39,993 nt of DNA, from the NCBI GenBank assembly GCA_025453495.1, contig JALOQM010000005.1, positions 1-39,993 of the forward strand, written 5' to 3'. Positions 20,116-30,677 of this stretch are shown here, in pieces. The notes under the pieces are model-generated. The model was not told the DNA's origin. It ran no database searches and saw only the letters and a program-made list of their open reading frames with translations. Origin of the DNA: Minisyncoccota bacterium. GTDB lineage: Bacteria; Patescibacteriota; Minisyncoccia; Phycocordibacterales; UBA9973. Within the stretch, counting starts at the first letter, position 1. The number at the start of each line of letters is the position of its first letter. The position numbers and the translations under genes are program-made.

Positions 20116-20884
20116 AGCACTCCGGCAGAGAAAAATCTTTCACCTCGCACTGACTATCTGTGCAGTGGTGCTTGCTGTTGTATTTCGTGCGCCGCTTGGC
20201 ACTGCTTTTTCAAAAGTAGCGCATGGTGTTGCATGGCCATTTCTTGAGCTCAAACAGTCGATTTCTGAAGTCTTCTCTGTAGTACAAATTACTTTTCAAA
20301 CAAAAGAGACACTTGTTGCTCAAAACGAAGCACTTCTTCAAGAACTTGAGGAAGCGAAGCTTGCAAATCTTGAGCGCGACATTCTCTTTGCAGACAATGT
20401 CGCACTCCGCGCCGCATTAGAGCGTCCTCAAACTGAAGGAGAGCGTTTAGTCGCAACAATCTTGTCTAAGCCAAATAAATCTCCGTATGACACGCTTGTT
20501 ATCGATATTGGGACAGATACTGGTATTACTCCTGGTGCTACTGTCTTTGCACGTGGGTCAGTACCTATCGGCATGATTGATGAGGTATACAGACGAAATG
20601 CACGTGTCCGCCTTTTTTCTACTCCAAAAGAGAGCACTCAAGTCACTTTAAAGAATGGTATCCAGATAGACATTGTCGGGACTGGTGGCGGTAGTTTTAA
20701 AGCGACACTACCACGTGATATCACTATTGTAGAAGGTGATATACTCACACTTCCATTGCTTACGCCGCAGATTGTCGCAGTGGTGAAAAAAATCGTTTCT
20801 GATTCACGTGATCCATTTCAGACTATTCTTGCGACATCTCCAGTGAATATTCAGGAGTTGAAATTTGTAGAAGTAGAAAAGTGA
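20096..20884 (+). CDS. mreC: Rod shape-determining protein MreC
   Basis: Follows mreB with a 20-nt overlap; N-terminal TM, coiled coil, then beta-rich domain (VATILSKPNKSPYDTLVIDIGTDTGITPGATVFARGSVPIGMI). Confidence 0.9.
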   Translation: MSYLRNKALRQRKIFHLALTICAVVLAVVFRAPLGTAFSKVAHGVAWPFLELKQSISEVFSVVQITFQTKETLVAQNEALLQELEEAKLANLERDILFADNVALRAALERPQTEGERLVATILSKPNKSPYDTLVIDIGTDTGITPGATVFARGSVPIGMIDEVYRRNARVRLFSTPKESTQVTLKNGIQIDIVGTGGGSFKATLPRDITIVEGDILTLPLLTPQIVAVVKKIVSDSRDPFQTILATSPVNIQELKFVEVEK

Positions 20885-20993
20885 TTGTCTGGCTATTTGT
20901 AAAACACCGCCTCTTATTTTTGAATGAGTAGTGTAGAGAAGCTATCAGCTTGTAAGGTATTTCAAAAAACCTTTGCACTTTAGAAAGTCATCA

Positions 20994-22235
20994 ATGGAAA
21001 AGTTTAATTTTAAAATTACAAAAAAGCTCGATGGTGCTCTTGGACGTGCTGGTGTGATCACAACACCACATGGCACGATCGAGACGCCGGCATTTGTCAC
21101 CGTCGGAACGAAAGCAACAATAAAAGGAGTGTCTCCAGAGCAACTTCGCGACCTTGGTGCTGCGGTTGTGCTTGGTAATACGTATCATCTCTATTTACAA
21201 CCAGGTGATGAGCTTGTCGCAAAAGCAGGTGGTATGGGGAAATTTATGCATTGGGAGGGACCAACGATGACTGATTCCGGTGGCTTTCAGGTATTTTCGC
21301 TTGGTGCGGCGTACGGCAAAGAAATTTCAAAAGTGGTCAAGATTACTGACCCGTCGCTCATGATTCCTGAGCGCTTTGATGATTCTGATGCGCCGCGTCT
21401 TGCAAATATTGGGAATGACGGGGTCTCATTCAAATCGCATCTCGATGGTTCGATTCACTATATTACTCCTGAGAAATCGATTCAGATTCAGCACAATCTC
21501 GGCGCGGATATCATCTTCGCATTTGATGAGTGCACGTCTCCAGCCGAGGATTTGCGCTATCAGGAGGAAGCGCTTGAGCGCACGCATGCGTGGGCGCATC
21601 GTAGCTTGAAGGAGCATTTGAAACTAAAAGAGGAAGACAAAAAGGAAATTGCGCTTTTTGGCATCGTACAGGGAGGTCGCGATGAAATACTCCGCAAGCG
21701 CTCGGCAAAAACTATCGCTGAGATGGAAGTCGACGGACATGGATTCGACGGCTTCGGTATTGGCGGCTCATTCGCCAAAGAAGACATGTCGACTGCTGTT
21801 CGCTGGGTGAATGAGGTGTTGCCGGAAGATAGGCCGCGTCACCTGCTTGGCATTGGCGAGCCAGAAGACCTTTTTATGGGATGTGAAAACGGCGTCGACC
21901 TCTTTGACTGCGTGCTTCCGACGCGTCTTGGCAGGAATGGCACACTCTATACAAAATTCGGTAAGATCAATATCACCAATGCAAAATATCGCGACGATTT
22001 CTCGCCGGTTGACGACGACTGCGGCTGTTATGCGTGCAAAAACTATACTCGTGCGTATATTACACACCTTTTCCGTGCGGATGAAATGTTTGCTGGTACG
22101 CTTGGTTCAATTCACAACATCTATTTTTTGGTGAATCTTGTGAAAAAAATCAGACAGTCAATTATTGATAGCAATTTTAGTGAAGTGAAAGAACAGTTTC
22201 TTACGACTTACAAAACCAACAAGAAAGGTGTATAG
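20994..22235 (+). CDS. tgt: Queuine tRNA-ribosyltransferase
   Basis: TPAFVTVGTKATIKGVSPEQL, LGNTYHLYLQPGDELV, MTDSGGFQVFSL, GIGEPEDLFMGCENGVDLFDCVLPTRLGRNG, zinc site CGCYACKNYTRAYITHLF. Confidence 0.97.
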   Translation: MEKFNFKITKKLDGALGRAGVITTPHGTIETPAFVTVGTKATIKGVSPEQLRDLGAAVVLGNTYHLYLQPGDELVAKAGGMGKFMHWEGPTMTDSGGFQVFSLGAAYGKEISKVVKITDPSLMIPERFDDSDAPRLANIGNDGVSFKSHLDGSIHYITPEKSIQIQHNLGADIIFAFDECTSPAEDLRYQEEALERTHAWAHRSLKEHLKLKEEDKKEIALFGIVQGGRDEILRKRSAKTIAEMEVDGHGFDGFGIGGSFAKEDMSTAVRWVNEVLPEDRPRHLLGIGEPEDLFMGCENGVDLFDCVLPTRLGRNGTLYTKFGKINITNAKYRDDFSPVDDDCGCYACKNYTRAYITHLFRADEMFAGTLGSIHNIYFLVNLVKKIRQSIIDSNFSEVKEQFLTTYKTNKKGV

Positions 22236-22261
22236 TGTTGCCAGAATCAAAACATAAACTC

Positions 22262-22591
22262 ATGGAGAACAAATATCCAGAACCAGGTTTTTACTATCAT
22301 TACAAGCACAATCCGGACGGAACGGTGGGTAATTTCGCCTATGAAGTATTAAACATTGGCTCCCACACCGAAATGGAGTGGAACGAAGGCATGTTTGTCG
22401 TGTACCGTCCGTTGTTTCCTGAAGCAAAAGTGTATCGTGAAGGAAAGTTGTGGGATATTCGGCCTCTCGACATCTTCATGGAAGTAGTCAATGAGGAGGA
22501 ATACAAAGGTGAGCGCTTCATTAAAATCACTGATCCGGAACGCATTGCGGAACTTGCAAAGATGCGCGATGAGATGTATCCTTGCTCGTAG
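22262..22591 (+). CDS. DUF1653-like protein
   Basis: MENKYPEPGFYYHYKHNPDGTVGNFAYEVLNIGSHTE...MFVVYRPLF matches the DUF1653 style (H-x-K, YEV, VYRPLY); upstream TTG at 22235 is an alternative start. Confidence 0.8.
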   Translation: MENKYPEPGFYYHYKHNPDGTVGNFAYEVLNIGSHTEMEWNEGMFVVYRPLFPEAKVYREGKLWDIRPLDIFMEVVNEEEYKGERFIKITDPERIAELAKMRDEMYPCS

Positions 22592-22790
22592 ATTGGTTAT
22601 GGGCACCGTGACAAGTGCGTCAAGAGTGCCGGGAAAACCGACATCCGACACGCAGCATACGCTGTGCCTTGGAAGCCGAATGCCGGGATTGTAGTTCTTG
22701 CGAGAAGCCCCGGGGTACATCCGGTACACCCGCACGGCGGGAGAAAGTAAAGGAGAATCAACTGCCAGGCAGTGGTTCTCCTTTTTTATT
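22589..22790 (+). ncRNA. Candidate structured RNA, ~200 nt, GC rich, with own promoter and terminator
   Basis: TTGCAA-N17-TATCCT at 22554-22582; helices GGCACcgTGACaagtgcGTCAagaGTGCC, CAGCatacGCTG, TTCTtgcgAGAA, GTACatccgGTAC, CCCGCacgGCGGG; terminator 22752-22788. Confidence 0.6.
22752..22788 (+). terminator. Intrinsic terminator
   Basis: GGAGAATCAACTGCCAGGCAGTGGTTCTCC followed by TTTTTT. Confidence 0.85.
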
Positions 22791-22802
22791 TGACACACCC
22801 TG

Positions 22803-22808
22803 TATAAT
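22803..22808 (+). promoter_or_regulatory. -10 element (TATAAT) upstream of uvrB
   Basis: CCTGTATAATAG 18 nt upstream of the uvrB ATG; immediately after the terminator. Confidence 0.5.
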
Positions 22809-22825
22809 AGATACTGTTACAGTCT

Positions 22826-24919
22826 ATGTTATCGAACCCATTCAAATTAAGTACTCATATGAAGCCCGCCGGTGACCAGCCGAAGGCTATTGCGGCGCTT
22901 GTGGATGGACTCGAAAAGGGGATGCGCAAACAGACACTCCTTGGTGTGACCGGCTCTGGTAAGACATTTACTATGGCAAATGTCATTGCCGCAATCGGTA
23001 AGCCGACGCTTGTTATCGCACACAACAAGACGCTTGCCGCTCAACTTGCCCAGGAGTACAAAGAATTTTTCCCTGACGCAGCGGTACACTATTTCGTCTC
23101 GTACTATGACTACTATCAGCCAGAGGCGTATCTCCCAGTAACAGACACCTATATCGAGAAGGATGCACAGATCAACAAAGAAATCGACCGCCTACGCCAC
23201 GCGTCCACGCAAGCATTGCTGACGCGACGTGATGTTATCATTGTTGCGTCTGTGTCGTGCATTTACGGTCTCGGTTCACCAGAAGAATATCGCGAAGAGA
23301 ATATGAGTATCAGTGTCGGGCAGAAGGTCTCTCGTACTGATTTCATGAAGAAACTTGTAACGCTTCATTTTGAGCGCACTACCGCTGACCTTTCGCCTGC
23401 GCAATTTCGCGCACTTGGCAACAAGATTGAAATCATGCCAGTTTCAGAAACATTTGTCTGGCATATCGAATTTGTAAGCGATACTATTTCAAACATACTA
23501 AAGATCAATCCAGTATCGTCAGTCATTATCGAAGAACCAAAAGAAATTTTTATTTTTCCTGCAAAACACTTCTTAACTGACAAGAAAAAAATCGATAAAG
23601 CAATCAAAGCTATCAAAGACGAACTTGCCGTCCAGCTCAAAAAATTTGATACAGAAGGGAAGTTACTTGAAGCAGAACGTATCAAACGTCGCACGAACTA
23701 TGATCTTGCGATGATAAAAGAAGTAGGGTATTGCTCTGGAGTCGAGAATTATTCTCGCCACTTGTCGGGCAAAAAAGAAGGCGAACCGCCTGAAACGCTT
23801 CTTTCCTATTTTCCACACAAAGCAGATGGGAGTCCCGATTTCTTGACGGTTATCGACGAATCGCACGTCACCATCTCACAACTGCGTGGCATGTATGCTG
23901 GTGATGCCTCACGCAAAAATACACTTGTTGAGCACGGCTTCAGATTACCTTCAGCAAAGGATAACCGACCGCTTACATATGATGAATTTGAGCCTCGAGT
24001 CGGTCAGGTAGTCTATACAACTGCGACACCTTCTGAGTATGAACGTGAGGTAAGTCAACAAATTGTCGAACAGATCGTCCGCCCGACTGGTCTTGTCGAT
24101 CCGCTATTGACTGTCCGGCCGATTGTCCCAAGTGGTGTTTATAAAGGTCAAGTTGGTGATTTTATTGATGAGACAGTTAAGGAGGTACAGAAAGGTGGGC
24201 GAGTACTTGCAACCACGTTGACCAAAAAAATGGCAGAAGATTTATCGGTCTATCTCAAAGAGCAAGGTCTCAAAGCCGAGTACTTGCATAGCGAGATTAC
24301 TACACTTGATCGTATCAAGATTCTCACCAGTTTTCGGCGTGGTGAATTTGATTGCCTTGTTGGTGTAAACCTCCTTCGTGAAGGACTCGACATGCCTGAA
24401 GTGTCATTTATAGGCGTGCTCGATGCCGACAAGGAAGGATTTCTACGTAGTGATACGTCACTTATCCAGACCATCGGTCGTGCAGCAAGAAACGTCGACG
24501 GTCGCGTTATTCTCTATGCAGATACAATGACTGGCTCAATGGATCGAGCCATCACTGAGACAAATCGTCGTCGAGCGCTGCAGATCGCTTATAACAAAGA
24601 GCACGGCATTACCCCAAAAACAATCATAAAGAAGATCAAAGATATTACACAAGAACTCGAAAAAGAACATGATAAGGCGGTCGCATATAACCTTGCGCTT
24701 GATGTAGCGATGTTTAGCAAGAACCTGAAAGCACTGACAAAAAAGGAAGAGAAAAAATTGACTCGTCTTTCTGATGAGGAACGCAAGAGTGCAGTGTATG
24801 AAAAGATCATCAAGATTAAAGAGAAGGAAATGAATAAGGCAGTCAAAGAACTCGACTTTGAGACTGCGGCGATTTTGCGAGATGAGATTAAGGTGTTGGT
24901 AGAGAGAATGAAGAAATAA
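22826..24919 (+). CDS. uvrB: Excinuclease ABC subunit B
   Basis: GVTGSGKTFTMANVI, VHYFVSYYDYYQPEAYLP, VGVNLLREGLDMPEVSFIGVLDADKEGFLRS, C-terminal UVR domain. Confidence 0.99.
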   Translation: MLSNPFKLSTHMKPAGDQPKAIAALVDGLEKGMRKQTLLGVTGSGKTFTMANVIAAIGKPTLVIAHNKTLAAQLAQEYKEFFPDAAVHYFVSYYDYYQPEAYLPVTDTYIEKDAQINKEIDRLRHASTQALLTRRDVIIVASVSCIYGLGSPEEYREENMSISVGQKVSRTDFMKKLVTLHFERTTADLSPAQFRALGNKIEIMPVSETFVWHIEFVSDTISNILKINPVSSVIIEEPKEIFIFPAKHFLTDKKKIDKAIKAIKDELAVQLKKFDTEGKLLEAERIKRRTNYDLAMIKEVGYCSGVENYSRHLSGKKEGEPPETLLSYFPHKADGSPDFLTVIDESHVTISQLRGMYAGDASRKNTLVEHGFRLPSAKDNRPLTYDEFEPRVGQVVYTTATPSEYEREVSQQIVEQIVRPTGLVDPLLTVRPIVPSGVYKGQVGDFIDETVKEVQKGGRVLATTLTKKMAEDLSVYLKEQGLKAEYLHSEITTLDRIKILTSFRRGEFDCLVGVNLLREGLDMPEVSFIGVLDADKEGFLRSDTSLIQTIGRAARNVDGRVILYADTMTGSMDRAITETNRRRALQIAYNKEHGITPKTIIKKIKDITQELEKEHDKAVAYNLALDVAMFSKNLKALTKKEEKKLTRLSDEERKSAVYEKIIKIKEKEMNKAVKELDFETAAILRDEIKVLVERMKK

Positions 24920-25012
24920 AATAGTCTTTTCAAGACAGACTAATTTATTTCTTTTGTTAAGATAGTTTAAGATTTATTCCGTCTGTAATGTATATTAAGT
25001 AATATTTATAAA

Positions 25013-25047
25013 AAATCCCTCGACACAGTGTATGTGTTGAGGGATTT
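25013..25047 (-). terminator. Intrinsic terminator for the minus-strand gene 25055-25597
   Basis: AAATCCCTCAACAC atacact GTGTCGAGGGATTT followed by TTTTAT on the minus strand. Confidence 0.8.
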
Positions 25048-25054
25048 GGTCTCA

Positions 25055-25597
25055 CTAAAACCAACCATTTCTAATTCGATTTACTACACTTTCTCCAACT
25101 TCAAGAGCATCTTTTTTACTATTCTCTCCTTGCTTCTTTTTAAGGTAAAAATCATAAAGATTTTTATAAAGCACAGTGCTCTTTTTCGAGTTCCATTTTT
25201 TTTGTGCAATATCTTTTCCGATACCTTTTCCTATATAATAAAAAGCAATAGAACTAGGAATAGTCGAAAGTACAAATATCACGAGACTTGAACCCACTTC
25301 CATGATTTCCGGGCGAGGATCGATATCGAATTTATCAAAAAAGAAAGCCACAGTTATTATAAGAATTGCCATAGGAATAACGAAAATCCACTGTAAGTCC
25401 ATTCCAGCAAGGATATAGGCAGCCCCTTCTTTTTCTGTCGATCTGTTTACTGTTACTATTTCTTCATCCGTCAATTCATCGATAAATGATGTATTTTTAT
25501 CAATATTGATAGTGTGCTTTTGATTTGAATTTCTTCCATTCAAATTTTCTGCAATACCGTTGCTTTGATGGCGTTGGATAGTTTCTTCAGTATTCAT
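25055..25597 (-). CDS. Hypothetical membrane protein (two TM segments)
   Basis: ATG 25597 (MNTEETIQRHQSNGIAENL...); hydrophobic stretches LQWIFVIPMAILIITVAFFF and SSLVIFVLSTIPSSIAFYYIG; own terminator. Confidence 0.7.
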   Translation of the reverse strand: MNTEETIQRHQSNGIAENLNGRNSNQKHTINIDKNTSFIDELTDEEIVTVNRSTEKEGAAYILAGMDLQWIFVIPMAILIITVAFFFDKFDIDPRPEIMEVGSSLVIFVLSTIPSSIAFYYIGKGIGKDIAQKKWNSKKSTVLYKNLYDFYLKKKQGENSKKDALEVGESVVNRIRNGWF

Positions 25598-25814
25598 GAT
25601 TATGTTTTTGTGAGTTAAGCACGAGTCAAGCAGGGGCACTATGGCCGCTAGTTTTCTAGTGCTTTCCTCTGGTTTAAAATAACAGGTTATTTATCTCAGG
25701 ATATTTTATCATATTTATGTCTCTTGTCAAGTATTTACTATAGTGCTACTACTTAATTATATTCTCATTTTTTGATATACTATGCTTAGATATTTATCGA
25801 TTATTAATTATTTT

Positions 25815-25988
25815 ATGGACATAAAAAAAGAAGAGAAGAGCATAGAGGCTGTGTATGACAATGCTCTTGAGCAAATACATACGCTAAAAAACAAAAAGAA
25901 AACAATTATTCGGTCATACATAGATGTTTTAGTAGGTAAAAAAATCGCATCAATTAAAAATATTATCATTAATAAATTTTCAAAATGA
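25815..25988 (+). CDS. Small Lys-rich hypothetical protein
   Basis: MDIKKEEKSIEAVYDNALEQIHTLKNKKKTIIRSYIDVLVGKKIASIKNIIINKFSK*; stop overlaps the next start as ATGA. Confidence 0.6.
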   Translation: MDIKKEEKSIEAVYDNALEQIHTLKNKKKTIIRSYIDVLVGKKIASIKNIIINKFSK

Positions 25989-27019
25989 GTTTCAATAATA
26001 ACGAAAAACAGTCACTTGAAAATGACTTGGCAAGGCTTGGACACGAAAATGATACTGAGGGTATACGTAGGTTTGTTGAGGACGTTGAGTTGCTCGGAGG
26101 GTATGAAGACTTGATAGCGATGGCACAAGAAAAAATCAATGAAATTGAAGCAGCAAGCGTGTCAGCACAAAGAATTGAACCAGCTGTAGTCGAAGAAATA
26201 ACAAATGCCGGTGGTTCTGTTGAAGTAGTGGATCAGATGACTGCTGAAGTTGATGCTGAAATAGAAGATACAGAAGGAAGAGCGACTGAGACTATTCAAC
26301 ATCAGATTGATGTAGCAAAAAAAGAACAAATACAGTTCGCGACTCTTGAAACATATGATGAAGAAAAAGAAAAGTCTAAAAAACGCTTTTCTGAAATAAG
26401 TGATTCTGAAACTAGATTATACAAAGCATTCATCGCAGATGATACTCTATATGCTAAATTGCAGGAGTTTGATGCTAGTCTTGGTGCTACTGCAGCTGGT
26501 TTTCAAATACAAAATGTTTTAAAAAACTTTCTTAGGAGTGCTTCAAAAGAAACTATTGTTTCAATGCCACCCGAAGTGCAAAAAGAAATTGAATTATATC
26601 AATTAGCAAAAGCTGATTATGAAGATAGTGTAAATAAAATCAAACCAATAGAAAAGTTAGCGGAGGCTCGTAACTCACTTGAGGCTATAAATGCAGTACT
26701 TTCAAAGATTGATGAAATGAAAATAGGAGATTCGATATATGGTAAAAAAAGATTTGAGCTAAATGAGCTAGGGCAAATACGAGAAGCTACAGAGACGAAA
26801 TCAATGCTATTTGACCAGGTTCGTTCTCACGATTATTCACTCAATCCATTTCAACTTGAATCAACTATGACCGATCCAAGTAATGAGCAGTATCTAAATA
26901 AGATTTTGACTGCTCAAGAAGTAGTTACCATGGTAAAAGCTTATTGGACCAAGAAGCAAGAACTGGCAGCTGAGATATATAAAAAAGAAATCGACACTTT
27001 TTCTCAGCAAGGTATTTAG
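25985..27019 (+). CDS. Hypothetical acidic helical protein (344 aa)
   Basis: Long ORF with Glu/Lys helical composition; ATGA coupling to the upstream small gene. Confidence 0.8.
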   Translation: MSFNNNEKQSLENDLARLGHENDTEGIRRFVEDVELLGGYEDLIAMAQEKINEIEAASVSAQRIEPAVVEEITNAGGSVEVVDQMTAEVDAEIEDTEGRATETIQHQIDVAKKEQIQFATLETYDEEKEKSKKRFSEISDSETRLYKAFIADDTLYAKLQEFDASLGATAAGFQIQNVLKNFLRSASKETIVSMPPEVQKEIELYQLAKADYEDSVNKIKPIEKLAEARNSLEAINAVLSKIDEMKIGDSIYGKKRFELNELGQIREATETKSMLFDQVRSHDYSLNPFQLESTMTDPSNEQYLNKILTAQEVVTMVKAYWTKKQELAAEIYKKEIDTFSQQGI

Positions 27020-27058
27020 GTATTAAAACTCAATAAATAGGAATAAAAGAAACTTATA

Positions 27059-27130
27059 CGTCTTTGTGATGAGAAACGCAAGAGTAGAGTGAATGAAAAG
27101 ATCGTAAAGATGTTTAAACAATTGGTTTAG
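27059..27130 (+). pseudogene. Decayed fragment duplicating the uvrB 3' region
   Basis: 27059-27111 aligns to uvrB 24764-24816 with 46/53 identities; reads RLCDEKRKSRVNEKIVKM vs UvrB RLSDEERKSAVYEKIIKI, in the same frame, then KQLV*. Confidence 0.8.
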
Positions 27131-27134
27131 TAAT

Positions 27135-27175
27135 ATTAAATAAAAAGTGGTCAATTAGACCACTTTTTATTTAAT
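27135..27175. terminator. Strong bidirectional terminator (18-bp perfect stem)
   Basis: ATTAAATAAAAAGTGGTC AATTA GACCACTTTTTATTTAAT. Confidence 0.85.
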
Positions 27176-27504
27176 GAAAAAGCACGATAGCTTCCAGAGA
27201 GCAAGCAGAACCTTTTTACACGTTCTATTAGGAATTGCTCCTCATTACTAGCTGACAATTAAGTATCTCATTTTGACGCATCGCGTATTTTTATCTTAAG
27301 GCAACATTTTGCAGTATTAATTTTTTTGCAGTTCGCGCATAAAAGATATATCTGGATGTATTTTATGTTTGTATGTTTTATTACAATACGTAAGTAATAT
27401 ATCTTTGTCAAATTACTACTTTGTGTTACACTAGCTAAGTAATAAAAGAGATATACACCCATACGGGCGAGCCGCGGGTGCGTTTCTATTTTCAAAACAC
27501 ACAC

Positions 27505-30144
27505 ATGAGTACCGAAAAAATAAAAAAATTCAATACTGGTGCCGAGTCGATCGTTGTTCGTGGCGCGCGAACACATAATCTCAAAAACATCGATGTTGAG
27601 ATGCCGCGCAATGCAATGGTGGTCATTACCGGTATGTCAGGTTCGGGCAAGTCATCGCTTGCCTTTGACACCATCTTTGCTGAGGGTCAGCGTCGCTATG
27701 TCGAATCGCTTTCTTCGTATGCGCGACAGTTTTTGAAACAAATGGGTAAGCCTGATGTTGACGAGATCACTGGGCTGTCTCCTGCAATCTCAATTGATCA
27801 GAAATCTCGTTCAAACAATCCGCGTTCGACTGTGGCTACGATCACCGAGATATACGATTACTTGCGTGTGCTCTACGCACGTGTCGGTAGACCGCACTGT
27901 ATTCTCTGTGGCGATGAGATCAAGAAGCTCTCAAACGAAGAGATTGTCGCGCTTGCGATGGCGAAGGTAAAAAGTTTTGATACCAAAGGCAATGAAAAGA
28001 AAGTCATGGGTGTAGCATTCAATGATATCCGCCTTCAGATTTTCTCACCGGTCGTCCGTGGGAGAAAAGGTGAGTACTATCAATTGCTCTACGATATGCT
28101 TGGTCGTGGTTTCTCAAAAGCACGTATTGATGGCGTGCTCCGTAATCTACGTGATCAAATTATCCTCTCAAAAAATAAGCAACATGATATTGATTTTCTT
28201 GTTGATGAGATTGCATTGCATGAATTCAAAGACGCACCAAAAGACGCCGGCATGCGCCTTTCCGAAGGTATTGAGCGTGCCTTGCTCGAATCCGACGGAC
28301 TTGTACGAATCAGTTTTGATATTGACAAAGAGCTAAAACTCGGCGAGACCGAATTTTTGCTTTCAGCGAAATTTGCCTGCCCGCGAGATGGCTTCTCGTT
28401 CCCGGAAATTGAGCCACGCCTCTTTTCTTTTAACTCTCCTCACGGCGCCTGCCAAGAATGCCACGGCTTGGGAACCAAACACATGTTTGGTGATGATTCT
28501 TGTGATAGCTGTAAAGGACTCCGTTTGCGACCTGAAGCACTAAATGTATTCATCGGACCAGACAACCAAAAAGGTAGGAAAAATATTGTTGAACTAACTG
28601 GGCAGTCTATTGAAGATGCATTTGCATTTTTCAAAAGTCTGAAGCTCACTGCAAAAGAGAAAAGCATTTCCGCGCCTGTCATCCGTGAGATCGAAGCGCG
28701 TCTGCAATTTATGCTCAATGTCGGCCTCGAATATCTCTCGCTCAATCGTCGTGCAAACACCTTGTCGGGTGGGGAAGCACAGCGCATCCGGCTCGCGTCA
28801 CAGCTTGGCTCGCGTCTTGTGGGCGCCCTCTACGTGCTCGATGAGCCGACGATCGGCCTGCATCAACGCGACAATGAAAAGCTCATCAAGACACTGCAGG
28901 ACCTTCGTGATCTTGGCAATACAATACTTGTTGTTGAGCACGATGAAGATACTATCTATTCATCAGACTATATCATCGATATCGGACCAAAGGCGGGCGT
29001 GCATGGTGGCGATGTTGTCGTATCTGGCTATCTCGACAAGTTGCTCTCTGCAAAGAAGAACGATTCCGGTTCACGTACGCTTGCATATCTGCGTGAAGAA
29101 GAGAAGATTGCCGTGCCGGAAAAGCGCCGTGAGGCGGACAAGGGCGCGATCAAGATCTTCGGCGGCAAAGTGTTTAACATCAAGAATATGAATGCGGAAG
29201 TGCCGCTTGGCAAGATGGTGTGCATTACCGGCGTGTCCGGTTCGGGCAAGTCGTCGTTTATGTATGAGATATTGCACAAGAATCTACAAGCGCGACTTGA
29301 GCGCAAATATCGAAGCAATCAGGTGTTTAATTGTGCATCATTTTCTGGTACAGAGTATATTTCCCGAGCGATTCTTATCGATCAGTCGCCAATCGGTCGC
29401 ACACCACGTTCAAATATTGCGACCTATACTGGTGCATTTACCTTTATCCGTGATCTCTTTGCTGAGTCCGAAGAAGCACGTCTGCGCGGCTGGAAAGCCA
29501 ATCGTTTCTCCTTCAACGTACCCGGCGGTCGCTGTGAGGCATGTCAGGGTAATGGCGAGATCGCTGTTGAGATGCATTTTCTTCCGACAGTGTATGTGAC
29601 GTGTGATGTCTGTAATGGTAAGCGCTTTGACAAAGAAACGCTCAAGGTGAAGTACAAGAAGAAGAATATCTACGAAGTGCTCAATCTGACCGTCGAGGAG
29701 GCAATCAAATTCTATGAAGAAATTCCAGCAATTTATGACAGACTGAAGACGCTCATGGATGTCGGTCTTGGGTATGTCGCGCTCGGCCAGTCGGCGACAA
29801 CGCTCTCCGGGGGTGAGGCGCAACGCGTGAAAATTGCATCAGAGCTCTACCGTCCGCATGTCGAGAAGACCATGTATCTCCTTGACGAACCGACCGTCGG
29901 TCTCCACTACGACGACGTCGCAAATCTCATCGGCGTTCTTGATCGGCTGGTCGCGAAAGGGAATACTGTCGTCGTGATCGAGCACAATATGGATCTCATC
30001 AAATGCGCGGACTATCTCCTCGATATCGGCCCCGAAGGAGGCGTCGGCGGTGGTACACTCGTGGCAAAGGGAACGCCGGAGGAGGTAGCGAATAATTCAA
30101 AGTCGCATACGGGGAAGTATCTCAAAAAAGTATTAAAAAAATAA
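27505..30144 (+). CDS. uvrA: Excinuclease ABC subunit A
   Basis: [96 protein letters not shown]. Confidence 0.99.
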   Translation: MSTEKIKKFNTGAESIVVRGARTHNLKNIDVEMPRNAMVVITGMSGSGKSSLAFDTIFAEGQRRYVESLSSYARQFLKQMGKPDVDEITGLSPAISIDQKSRSNNPRSTVATITEIYDYLRVLYARVGRPHCILCGDEIKKLSNEEIVALAMAKVKSFDTKGNEKKVMGVAFNDIRLQIFSPVVRGRKGEYYQLLYDMLGRGFSKARIDGVLRNLRDQIILSKNKQHDIDFLVDEIALHEFKDAPKDAGMRLSEGIERALLESDGLVRISFDIDKELKLGETEFLLSAKFACPRDGFSFPEIEPRLFSFNSPHGACQECHGLGTKHMFGDDSCDSCKGLRLRPEALNVFIGPDNQKGRKNIVELTGQSIEDAFAFFKSLKLTAKEKSISAPVIREIEARLQFMLNVGLEYLSLNRRANTLSGGEAQRIRLASQLGSRLVGALYVLDEPTIGLHQRDNEKLIKTLQDLRDLGNTILVVEHDEDTIYSSDYIIDIGPKAGVHGGDVVVSGYLDKLLSAKKNDSGSRTLAYLREEEKIAVPEKRREADKGAIKIFGGKVFNIKNMNAEVPLGKMVCITGVSGSGKSSFMYEILHKNLQARLERKYRSNQVFNCASFSGTEYISRAILIDQSPIGRTPRSNIATYTGAFTFIRDLFAESEEARLRGWKANRFSFNVPGGRCEACQGNGEIAVEMHFLPTVYVTCDVCNGKRFDKETLKVKYKKKNIYEVLNLTVEEAIKFYEEIPAIYDRLKTLMDVGLGYVALGQSATTLSGGEAQRVKIASELYRPHVEKTMYLLDEPTVGLHYDDVANLIGVLDRLVAKGNTVVVIEHNMDLIKCADYLLDIGPEGGVGGGTLVAKGTPEEVANNSKSHTGKYLKKVLKK

Positions 30145-30185
30145 TGGAGCTTCGTTTGGAAGCCCCATTAGGTTAATTAGACAGT

Positions 30186-30614
30186 TCAGGATTCTTTTTC
30201 GTTTGGGAGAGCTGCAAAAGCACGCGCAAATTGTTCACGTTCGTTCTCATTGAGTGGGCGCTCACAAACTAAAATGTTATCTACGACAGTGGGCAAAGTA
30301 GGAGTTTTCGAACGAGTAAAACAGGCAGTAAGATGATCAGGATAATCAAATGAAAATACGAAATCATAAATCTCGTATTTTGATACTCCTTCTCTGATTT
30401 CTTCGACCAGTTCATCCATCGATTTATAACCGTCATCTGCCCAAACTACCTTGGAATGAAGCACATCATCCCACAAGCCCGTTTCAACTGGCTTGCTGTA
30501 AACACTCGTTGGCTTTACTGCTTCTTTAGAATCAGAAATAGTATAGACGTGATAAAGCGTTCTATTGTTAGTGTAATCAATAGAAGCAAAGACATAAGCT
30601 GTTATTGTTTTCAT
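30186..30614 (-). CDS. Hypothetical protein
   Basis: MKTITAYVFASIDYTNNRTLYHVYTISDSKEAVKPTSVYSKPVETGLWDDVLHSKVVW...; fills the gap between uvrA and uvrC on the opposite strand. Confidence 0.65.
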   Translation of the reverse strand: MKTITAYVFASIDYTNNRTLYHVYTISDSKEAVKPTSVYSKPVETGLWDDVLHSKVVWADDGYKSMDELVEEIREGVSKYEIYDFVFSFDYPDHLTACFTRSKTPTLPTVVDNILVCERPLNENEREQFARAFAALPNEKES

Positions 30615-30677
30615 TCTGTATAGTATTAAGTGGAACAATCAGTTGATTTTTGCTGTGTATTTTATATCATTAAAAGA

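Noticed and set aside
22615-22875. ORF 22615-22875 plus and 22349-22798 minus
   Set aside because: Run through the structured RNA and terminator and overlap uvrB or DUF1653; no protein-like features.
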